The notes below the pieces were generated by a model. That model was not told the origin of the DNA. It worked only from the letters and a program-made list of their open reading frames with translations, and ran no database searches. From Smallanthus sonchifolius (Eukaryota > Streptophyta > Magnoliopsida > Asterales > Asteraceae): a DNA stretch of 64,000 nucleotides. Both the position numbers and the translations under genes were made by a program. The DNA lies in contig CM042027.1 in assembly GCA_023525975.1 (NCBI GenBank), forward strand, positions 12,295,001 to 12,359,000. The letters run 5' to 3'. How positions within the stretch are numbered: the first letter of the stretch is position 1; every line of letters begins with the position of its first letter. Shown here piece after piece: positions 54,768 to 64,000 of this stretch.

Positions 54768-57451
54768 ATACATACAAGGTTTTCTGGTAGAGCGTCACCG
54801 TTGGCATTTGATCCTGAGATAGAAAGAACAGCAAGAAACAACAGAGTACTTCATAGAGCTTGGTTGACATCTTCATCACGAGGATTAAATTTAAACGAAT
54901 CAAGTTCAAGTTCGTCTTCGAGTTCACATACTCATTCAATTCAAGCTTCAAAAATGGCAGCTCCACAAGATCAGTTACCACATAGGGGCTATGATGATTA
55001 TGATAACAATAATAATCATGAAGATTACAATGATGGATATAATGAGTGGATGATTACAACAAAAATGAAGGATATAATGAGTGGAACGATGGAAATTACA
55101 ACGATGGACCAAATGGTGGAGGATACAACAACAATAACTATCAACATGTTCGAGGAGTTGATAGTCATTTCCGTCCTACAATTATGAACAATCCATCGCC
55201 GATCATACCACCACAACATCAAGGTCAACATTTTGAGATTCGTCCTCAATATCTTGCCATCATCCCATCATTTAGAGGTTTTGCATCGGATGAACCTTAC
55301 ACCCATCTTCAGGAATTTTCTGCTATATGTAGCACTATTGGTAGTCAAGGGTTCACCACGGATGAAGTCAAGCTTTATCTCTTTCAGTTTTCTCTAAAAG
55401 ATAAAGCTAAACAATGGTTTACTTCACTTCCATCGGGTAGCATTAGAACATGGGTTGAAATGCAACAAATCTTTTTAGATGAATATTATCCGATGAGCAA
55501 AACTAGTGAAGCAAGGAATGCTATTAAGTCATTTAGTCAACATGTTGGTGAAGAATTGCATGAAGCCTTCACAAGGTTCAAAGAGATGTTAAGATTATGT
55601 CCTCATCATGATACTCCTCGATGGGAGTTAGTCAAGATCTTTTATGATGGATTAATTCCAGAAGACCGCAGATTTGTGTACACTAGTAGTGGCGGTACAT
55701 TCCTTACACATTCTGAGGATTATGAATGGAACTTTTTGGAAAGGTTAAGTAAGGGATCAAAGACTCAAGCTTCAGGTAGTAGGAAAGTGAAGTTAACTGC
55801 AGGAGTGAAATCAGTAGGTGAGCGTGTCCATAATGATCGGGTTGAGTCATTGGAACGTAAGTTGGATATGATTTGCAAGAATATGAGTGGGACTTCAGCA
55901 AATGTGTCCCAAGTGTATGAGGTTTGTGAAACTTGTGGAGATATTGGCCACATCGCAACAAATTGTATGATGAATTCAGGAAAGCAAGAAGAGGTGAGTC
56001 AAGTCTATGGAGATAAGAAGCCGTTTGATATGAATTCTAACAACTACAACCCTAGTTGGAGGAATCATCCTAATTTGAGGTATGGTAATGCCTCAAATCA
56101 ACTCAATCCAAATTTCCAAGGGGCAAATCAATGTGGTCAACAACAACAACCACCTCATCAACAAAATTTTCAAGGAAATTATCAAAGGGGCTTCTACAAT
56201 CAGAACAACTTCAATCAAGGTGGTCAAGGTGGATCGAATCAAGGGCCATCACAACAAAATTTCACAAGGAATTATCAACAAAACCAAAATCAAAACCAAT
56301 TAGAAGGGAATTCTTCACAAGGCAATGATGATTCGGTGAAATCTCAACTCAATGAGATTATGGGAATGTTGAAGGGTGTGGTGCAAAAGCAAAAGATCAC
56401 CGACAAGACGGTTGGTGCCTTATCAAAGCAAATGGGTCAATTAGCCGAAGGTGTGGCTACTCGAGATCAAGGAAAGCTACCAAGTGATACCACGGTCAAT
56501 CCTCAACATGGTTCAAGTTCTAAGAACACAAGAAATGTGCAAATCAATGAGGTACGTACACTTAGGAGTGGCAAAGTTTATAAAAGTGGTGATGATCATC
56601 CACCAAAATTCGTTGAAGGTGTGGTGGAAGATTCAGATGTTGAGAGTGAGATGGAATCTAATGTGAACAAAACCCAAACAAAACAAGTTTTTGAAAATTC
56701 AATTAATGAAAATGTTTTGAAAAGTGATTCTATTATTGCTAAGGAGAAGGTTGTAGAGTCCAAATCCACACCATTTCCTTTGGCTTTAGTAGAACCATCA
56801 AAGAAGGCATCCTCAAGTAAAAAGAGCCCACAATCCGAGGAAATGTGGGAGATATTCAAACAAGTTAAAATTAACTTACCTTTACTTGATGCAATTAAAC
56901 AGATTCCATCTTATGCTAAATATTTGAAAGAATTGTGCACACAAAAACGTCAAATTAAGCTTCCCAAAAAGCTTGATGTAACCACACATGTGAATGCCAT
57001 TTTAACTGGTACTCTTCCACCAAAGATGTCTGATCCAGGAGCACCCTTAATTTCAATTCAAGTGGGTGATTTAAAAATCAATAGGGCACTCCTAGATCTT
57101 GGTGCAAGTGTGAGCATCCTCCCACGAAGTCTTTATGACCAATCTGATTTTGGTCCATTACAAACAGTCGACACCACCATTGTGTTGGCAGATTTATCTC
57201 TCAAACTTCCTAGGGGGATGGTGACAGATGTTATAGTCAAAGTGGAAGATTTTTACTATCCAGTTGATTTTCTTGTGCTTGATTATGAATCTAATTGTAA
57301 GGATAGGGAACCAAATGTCATTTTGGGTCGACCGTTTTTAAGAACTGCAAATACCCAAATCAATTGTGGAAATGGGACGGTTGATATGACTTTTGGCAAC
57401 CGGAAATTGAGGTTTAATGTTTTTGCAAATTCATCTAATTCTCTAGTTTGA
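54768..57451 (+). pseudogene. gag and protease of Athila-like element 2
   Basis: The position of the element 1 start codon (ATGCAT) reads ATACAT at 54768, so the normal start is lost here. The N-terminal part (SGRASPLAFDPEIERTARNN) runs to about 55045; a frameshift in a tandemly repeated GGATATAATGAGTGGA stretch leads into the main frame (55046-57451). That frame has the Gag core (DEPYTHLQEFSAICSTIG, LYLFQFSLKDKAKQWF), a zinc knuckle CETCGDIGHIATNC (about 55926-55967), a glutamine/asparagine-rich linker, and the protease motif LLDLGASVSILP near 57090. It ends at TGA 57449-57451 because of a one-base shift; element 1 is continuous here into pol. Confidence 0.85.
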
Positions 57452-57464
57452 TAATGAATGCTTC

Positions 57465-59387
57465 ATGGCGGACATTATTGACGAGTGTGTTCCTCCCCAT
57501 ATATCACAAGGGGATGAAGACACCACCATGGAGAAGTGTTTTTTGTATGATAGGTACAGGTTGGAGGAAATCAAAGAGTTAATGGAAGAAGAATGCAAGG
57601 TTGAAGCAATGGCAGTCACGAATGGGAGACCACCATGGACACTACAAGTGGAGAGTTTGCCAGATCACATTGATTCAAAGTTGAAACCATCTCTAGAAGA
57701 ACCTCCCAAGGTCGAGTTGAAAGAACTTCCTAAACACCTAAAGTATGCATTTCTAGGTGAGAAGCAAACATTGCCGGTCATCATAGCATCAAATCTGAAA
57801 ACAAATCAAGAAGATGACCTTATAAAGGTGTTGAAGAAGCACAAGGCAGCTATTGGTTGGACCATAGCGGATTTGAAGGGAATAAGCCCTTCCATAGTGA
57901 TGCACAAGATCATCACTAATGAGAGTGTCAAGCCATCTCGAGATGCACAAAGGCGATTGAATCCAAATATGCGTGAGGTGGTCAAGAAAGAAGTTTTGAA
58001 GTGGCTCGATGCGGGTATTGTCTACCCAATTTCTGATAGCGTGTGGATGAGTCCTACCCAAACTGTTCCCAAAAAAGCAGGTATTCAAGTGGTACATGGG
58101 GATAACGGTGAGCAAATTGCTACCCGGCCGGTAACCGGGTGGCGGGTTTGTATTGATTATAGGAAGTTAAATTCTGCTACTTCTAAAGATCATTTTCCAT
58201 TGCCATTTATTGATCAAATTGTTGAAAAACTTGCAGGTCAAAAGTTCTACTGTTTCTTGGATGGGTATTCCGGGTATAACCAAATAGCAATTCATCCGGA
58301 AGATCAACAAAAGACAACGTTCACATGTCCGTATGGTACTTTCGCATTTAGGCGGATGCCATTTGGTTTATGTAACGCCCCCGCCACCTTCCAAAGGTGC
58401 ATGATGAGCATATTTTCCGATATGGTCGGGGAGTCTTTGGAGATTTTCATGGACGACTTCTCTATTTTTGGTCATTCCTTTGAGATATGTCTTGATGAGT
58501 TGGAAAAAGTTTTAAAAAGATGCACCGAAACAAATCTCGTGCTAAGTTGGGAGAAGAGCCATTTCATGGTTCAAGAAGGAATTGTACTTGGGCATGCGAT
58601 TTCTCATCGAGGAATTGAAGTTGATCGTGCCAAAGTACAAGTCATTTCTACTCTTCCCCCACCATCCAATGTGAAGGGTGTTCGATCCTTCTTGGGACAT
58701 GCCGGCTTCTATCGCCGTTTCATCAAAGATTTTAGTGCAATTTCAAAACCATTGTGCAATTTATTAATAAAACATGCACCATTTATATTTGATGAGGCAT
58801 GTCTTAAGGCTTTCAATGTGCTTAAACAACATCTAGTTGCAGCCCCTATCTTACAATCACCTGATTGGTCATTACCTTTTGAAATAATGTGTGATGCAAG
58901 TGACCACGCGGTTGGGGCTGTTCTAGGGCAAAGGGTGAATAAAAAGCCAGTTGCCATTTACTATGCTAGCAAAACTCTTTCAGAAGCTCAACTTAATTAT
59001 ACAACAACCGAGAAAGAATTACTAGCAGTTGTTTATGCACTTGATAAGTTCCGGTCATACATTTGGGGTAGTAAAGTGATTATTTATTCTGACCATAGTG
59101 CAGTGAGATACTTGATGGAGAAAAAGGATGCCAAGCCACGTTTGATTAGGTGGATCCTTTTATTGCAAGAGTTTGATTTTGAAGTGAGAGACAAGAAAGG
59201 ATGTGAAAATGTGGTAGCAGATCATTTGTCAAGAATACCGACACTAAAGGAGGATCACTCAAGAGATATCAATGAATCCTTCCCCGATGAGCATTTATTT
59301 ACTGTTTCTACTTTACCTGGTATGCTCATATTGTTAATTTCTTGGCTACAGGCAAAACACCGGAATCTTGGCAACTTAGGCAAGTGA
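57465..59387 (+). pseudogene. RT and RNase H of Athila-like element 2
   Basis: 640-codon frame, unbroken through reverse transcriptase: GWRVCIDYRKLN, FYCFLDGYSGYNQIAIHPEDQ, MPFGLCNAPATFQR and FMDDFSIF (58446 on, catalytic DD), then RNase H with MCDASDHAVG, TEKELLAVVYALD and YSDHSAVRYL. This is the best preserved RT in the window. A one-base loss near 59319, just before integrase, shifts the frame and ends it at TGA 59385-59387. Confidence 0.88.
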
Positions 59388-60631
59388 AACATTTGAGAGC
59401 TCAAGCAAAGCAATACATTTGGGATGAACCGGATCTTTTTAAGATGGGAGCGGACCAAATTATTCGTCGATGTGTGCCAAATGAGGAAATTCAAAGTGTG
59501 TTGGCACATGTGCATTCTTATGCATGTGGTGGGCATTTTAGTGGAAAGAAGACGGGTCATCGGGTTCTATCATGTGGTCTATTTTGGCCAAGTTTATTTC
59601 GTGATGCCTTTAATTATGCTAAACAATGCCCTAAATGTCAACAAGTTGGTGGTATTTCCAAACGAGATAAGATGCCCATGAAACCCATTCTTGTAGTTGA
59701 AATTTTTTATGTTTGGGGCATTGATTTCATGGGCCCATTTCCCAATTCGTTTGGAAATCTATATGTTTTAGTAGCGGTGGATTATGTATCTAAATGGATT
59801 GAAGCAATCGCTACTAAAACAAATGATCATGCTGTGGTTTGCAAATTTGTCCAACAAAACATTTTCACTAGATTTGGAGTCCCTCGGGTAATCATTAGTG
59901 ATGGTGGATCCCATTTCAAACATTTCAAATTTGGCAAATTGCTTAAACAGTATGGTGTTCATCACCGTGTTGCTACTCCTTATCATCCACAAACAAGTGG
60001 GCAAGTTGAGGTTTCTAATAGGCAAATCAAGAATATTTTACAAAAAACGGTGCGACCCGATCGAAAGGATTGGTCTTTAAGGTTAAATGATGCTTTGTGG
60101 GCATATCGGACCGCATTTAAAACACCTATTGGAACAACTCCTTACCGCTTAATTTATGGAAAAGGATGTCATCTTCCCGTTGAGATTGCACATCGTGCTT
60201 TATGGGCGGTGAAAGCTATGAATGTTGATTATGATGATGCAGGTCATGAGAGAAAGTTGCAATTGTGTGAACTTGAAGAGTTACGTGATGAAGCTTATGA
60301 ATGTTCTTCCACATACAAAGCTAGAATGAAGGCGGTACATGATGCTAAATTGAGAAAGAAGACATTTCAAGAAGGACAAACGGTATGACTTTACAACTCT
60401 AAAGTCAAATTCTTTCCGGGCAAATTGAAGAGCAAATGGTTAGGACCATTCACCATCATAAGAATTGGGAAGTTTGGTGAAATAGAGATTGAAGCTCAAG
60501 ATGGTGGTAAGCAAAGGCAAGTGGTAAATGGACATCGGTTAAAACCATTCATCTCCATGGTCGACCATACCGAAGGGCAATTGGATGTGGTGAACTTTAT
60601 TGTAGATTCACCAACATATGACACCACTTAA
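59342..60631 (+). pseudogene. integrase of Athila-like element 2 (one stop)
   Basis: Frame following the shift. HHCC zinc region (HVHSYACGGHFSGKKTGH ... CPKCQQ), catalytic core with GIDFMGPF, ISDGGSHF and HPQTSGQVEVSN (D,D,E), then the C-terminal domain. TGA at 60386-60388 replaces the TGG of element 1 (VWLYNS), but similarity continues in frame to TAA 60629-60631 (KLKSKWLGPFTIIRIG). Without the stop and the upstream shift the polyprotein would match element 1 in length. Confidence 0.87.
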
Positions 60632-61504
60632 AGAAATCAGGTACTGTCAGGCTGTAGACATTAAATGCAGCGCTACACGGGAGGCAACCCGTTTGCATTT
60701 TTATTTTTATTTATTTAGTTGCTTTTGTGTTTGTTTCTTGTTCCCATCCTTACAGTTATCTTGGTTCATGCTCATAATTTTCATAGTGCATTTGGGACAA
60801 TGAACCTCTAAGTTGGGGAAGGGGAGAAACCATATATTTATTAAAAAAAAAATAAAAAAAAATTTGGGCATAAAATACGGCCCCTAGCGTAAATTACGGT
60901 GGTCCATTTTTTCATACGGCCACCGGGTCTGTATACGGTCCCATTTACGGCCAAGAACAAATCAGAACCGGCGTAAATTACGGCCAGTGACCATAATTTA
61001 CGGCCAAACCAGATAGGGTCGAAAAATCTTCACTTTTTGACATTCTCTCTCCACAAACCTACTTTTCTTCCTTTTCCATCAGATTATACCCATTCCTTTT
61101 CACCCACCTTCTCATTTTTCTCTCAAAAACCCTAAATCCATGGATACATGATGCTTCCCATCCTCCATTAAATCTTACAAATAGGTAGTCAAAACGTTCA
61201 GAATCTAGAGGAGAAGGAAATCCACGGTTTGCTTTTCCTGATTTCGTTGCTGTTGGAGTGATTTGACCAAACCCTAGTTCATGAAAATTTGGGGGTTTGT
61301 GTGGGTTTGTAGCAAGTTAACATCTTTCTTCATTTTCATTTATCTAACTCAAAAGGTATGTTCTACATTACATTGTATATGCACATGTGAATGAAAATCT
61401 GTTGTGAAAGTGTTTAGGGTGTTGGAAATGAAGATGAAAGAAGCATTTGCTTGAATTATTTGGTCTTAATTGAATATGATGAGGTTAATTTGTTTTGCAG
61501 GACT
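60632..61504. other. spacer before third ORF of element 2, with palindrome cluster
   Basis: TTTGGGACAATGAACC then TTGGGGAAGGGGAG (60789-60823) is an internal purine-rich tract. 60870-61011 repeats the LTR word (CGTAAATTACGG and complements). A plausible 3' splice site TTTGTTTTGCAG ends at 61500, four bases before the third ORF ATG. Confidence 0.7.
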
Positions 61505-62904
61505 ATGGGAAAGGCTGCCTCAAGTAAAAGAGCAAGGAGAGAAAGTGCACCAAGTATACCGGCCGGTGAAAAACCAGTGTGGTCGCGAGCAGCTCCATTA
61601 TCAAGTTTACCTGAAGCATGGAGGGAGCATTTATATAGGGAAAATGTTGGTGCGATAACTTTGAAGGAGAGTCTTATGATTGCAGAGAGACAAACTTACA
61701 CTTCAGATTTTGAAAACTATGGAATAGTGGATTGTTTCAAAAAACTGGGTTGGTTGGATGTGTTGAAAGGTACCAACTTAGATGCAAAAGAGGTATATTT
61801 GAATGAAATCATTGGGTGGATGGCAACATTGAGAAGAATTCCAGGAACTAATCCCCCTAGAACTACTCAACTCGTAGGATTAGTCAGAAACAAAGAAGTG
61901 GTTTTGTCATTTGACCACTACCTAAGTTAATTCTCTCTATTTTGACTTGGAACATTGTGCCGAGAACAAGCGATAAGTCGATGGTGAGAAACTATGATGT
62001 GAAGGTACTTCATGCACTGTGTACTGGATACCCAACTTTGTCTTTCAAGCAATTGGTGTTGTTGGATGTTTGGGAAGCACGTGAAAACAGAGATAAGAAA
62101 GTCATTCCTCATTGCAAGTTGTTGTCACGCTTATTATTGAATGCGGGTGCAATTCCTGGCAATGCTAAGCCTTTTGTTAGTAACTCAGTCACAATTCGGG
62201 TGACTACTTTTCATTCAGAGGAATTTCGTTTTGAGAAGACAAGAAGGGCTTATGTGTTGGAGGATAGGAAAGGGCGAAGGAACCAGGAATTCCCGATAGA
62301 GCAAGATGAAGGTGATGATGAAGAAGAGGTAGAGACTGAAGTGGAACATGAAGAAATTGAGTATGATAGATATGATCGGGGACAACACGAGTGGAACTCT
62401 ACCGTTAGACCTCCAAGTTGGGGAAATTGGTCACCAGCCGATCAATCTATATGGGAAGTATCAATGAAAAGTTATGAAGAAGAGAGACAAAGAAGAGCGG
62501 ATGAAGCTAAATGGAGGAAGGCTCAAGAGGAGTCATTGGAGCAATGGAGGCATGATCAGGAAGAAATCACTAGATGTATGATTTATCAGCAGGAAAAGTA
62601 CTATCATAACATCTATGACCACTCAGAGCAAGTTCGTCACCATGAAGACTACCGAGCTGGGCTACCGTATCAGGAAACATATTTTCCAGTGGATTATCGT
62701 AACCGCCCAGTTGATTCAGATCTACCACCTCCTGGATATCCACAGATGAGGTCACCAGACTAGTGGCCACAATCTTCTAGTTCTTTTGTTACAGGTGAAG
62801 GATCCAGCAGTAGCAGTGGACAGCCGCCAGATGCATTTGACACTTCAGCATTGGCAACCAGTTTGTATCAGTCGGTGTTTGGACATCCTCGTAGTCATCA
62901 CTGA
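61505..62904 (+). pseudogene. third ORF of Athila-like element 2 (internal deletion)
   Basis: Paralogue of the ORF at 18060-19811. It starts MGKAASSKRARRES with a basic N-terminus, then DFENYGIVDCFKKLGW and IIGWMATLRRIPGTNPP. About 75 codons present in element 1 are missing near 61915-61945 and the frame changes there (first part ends TAA 61928-61930). The second part (61942-62763) has WNIVPRTSDKSMVRNYDV, VIPHCKLLSRLL and a charged region with long predicted helices. TAG at 62761-62763 stands at the same site as the TAG at 19524 of element 1, and coding similarity continues after it (WPQSS ... SLYQSVFGHP) to TGA 62902-62904. Confidence 0.75.
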
Positions 62905-64000
62905 TCAGACACTCTCTGATCTCACTTGATCAGGTCCATGTGTTCTATCTATCTATCTTTATGTTTTCAGTTTAAGCTTAGGATGAACTTGTTTGGTTTG
63001 ATGTTTTCTTGCTTGTTCAGTTGTTTAAGACATGTAGCTGTTAGTTGAATTTGGTAACTTAGTTTAGAATGCAGTTTATGAAATAAATAAAATTAAAAAA
63101 TAAATAAATAAATAAATAAAATAAAAAATAGGATGATGGAAGTTATTATTATTATTATTTTTTGTTTTGTTTTAAAGTGATCAATGATTCCCTGAGTTAG
63201 AGTGTTAGTGCATGAGAAATGATAGAAAACTAATATGTCAAAGTTTAAACAAGAATAATAAATATAGGGGACTAAAGTATGATTAAATTTTGGTGTGTTG
63301 GTAGGCGAATCTCTCTTGAATTCACCATTGCATGTGTTAAATGCTAAGCTGGAGTTTGAAGTGCTTGATTCCTCATCCTAATATAAGTGAATTGGTTTCA
63401 TTATCTATCATAAGAAAAAGAAGCTTGTGTGACAATTGCCAAGGTGTGTGGAAATAAAAGGATATCAATTAATCGGTTAGATCTTGCAGTTATAATACTA
63501 GGCTGTCATGAGCTATGTTCTGTTATGTGAAAGTGATGTCTGTTATTGAACCCTAGTGAGAATTTTCAGCCAATACATGACTGTCACATCTGTAATCAGT
63601 CTTATTCATTTCATGAGGGAAATCTTCAAGTGAATTGCTATCTAGAACTTGCGTATGGTTTGTTCAATAAAGCAATGGATGGATGAGGGGGCAGGAGGGA
63701 AGTTGTAAGTCAGTTGAGAGACTCAATCACATATGAATGATAATGGCAACTTAGGTATAACCCTTCATTATTTCATTCTATTATTTCCCCCACCTGTGTA
63801 TATATCCATTAGTGAGCCAAGCTGAGCCTAATTGTTAAATCCGTCTTTTGATTCAACCTAACTATATAGTCCAGTCATTTGAAGCCTTCTTAAAGTTTGA
63901 ACCCTAATTAAGCATGTGTAATAAGTCTAGATTTTGTTTTTGAAATTATAGAATGTATAGTTTATAGTTTTCATGCCTATGCAAAAAAAAAAAAAAAAAA
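62905..64000. other. 3' non-coding region of element 2, cut by window end
   Basis: AT-rich with simple repeats (AAATAAATAAAT near 63090; TTATTATTATT near 63143). No LTR start is visible. The window ends in 18 A residues. Confidence 0.6.

Larger units (their letters stand above)
53414..64000 (+). mobile_element. Athila-like Ty3/gypsy retrotransposon 2 (3' end outside window)
   Basis: Same architecture as the element at 9854-22588: LTR, Asp-tRNA primer site, gag-pro-pol, palindrome-rich spacer and third ORF. No 3' LTR is seen before the window ends in a run of A. Proteins are clearly related to element 1 but the DNA is well diverged and LTR homology is confined mainly to the last 120 bp, so it is a sister family rather than a recent copy. 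The coding region has frameshifts and a stop. Confidence 0.88.

Noticed and set aside
63983..64000. Terminal run of 18 A as a retrotransposed poly(A) tail
   Set aside because: It coincides with the window edge and lies inside the 3' region of an LTR element; it may be an ordinary A-run or an assembly edge.

Overview
The window is plant nuclear DNA, most likely from a member of the daisy family (Asteraceae). It is AT-rich, has spliced genes, and carries a tandem cluster of divergent FAD2-type desaturases whose closest remembered relatives are the Asteraceae fatty-acid acetylenases (Crepis CREP1 type). More than two thirds of it is transposable-element sequence, much of it nested. No tRNA, rRNA, CRISPR or prokaryotic feature was seen.

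Layout. 1-4150: small non-autonomous DNA transposons (CACTA-type MITE, long-inverted-repeat element, Helitron, fold-back element). 4371-5504: FAD2-like gene 1. 5640-26086: the gene 1/gene 2 interval, expanded by a non-autonomous LTR element (7278-26081, target duplication TATAC) that itself received a complete Athila-like Ty3/gypsy element (9854-22588, target duplication TTAGT). 26889-28025: FAD2-like gene 2. 28257-32390: a copied 3' end of gene 1 plus two solo LTRs. 32599-33736: FAD2-like copy 3, a near-duplicate of gene 2 broken by a one-base insertion and a late stop. 34179-37694: Helitrons, a minisatellite-bearing element with a 10-bp target duplication, and a hAT MITE filled with AACCGGTT motifs. 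39065-39397 (minus): a group 1 LEA gene with three ABRE/G-box motifs upstream. 41204-43985 (minus): a seven-exon plastid fibrillin/PAP gene, fully modelled here (304 aa). 44935-47424: a solo LTR. 48000-52350: a decayed MULE transposase carrying an OTU protease domain, bracketed by palindrome clusters. 52446-53413: part of an Athila-type 3' ORF, cut by a second Athila-like element (53414 to window end).

How it fits together. The FAD2 genes probably act on acyl-phosphatidylcholine in the ER, in the polyacetylene or unusual fatty-acid branch. Unequal crossing-over made and partly destroyed copies, and later insertions spread them apart. The fibrillin and LEA genes are ordinary single-copy genes.

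The most unusual signal is structural. At least six unrelated repeat families here carry clusters of short palindromes, each family with its own word (GCGTAGGCCTACGC, TGCACGGCCGTGCA, GGCACGGTCGTGCC, CTATACG-N3-CGTATAG, and others). They tend to lie in LTR promoter/leader regions or just upstream of an ORF. A related feature, a roughly 10-unit array in which each unit can form three successive hairpins, lies just after the 5' LTR of the outer element.
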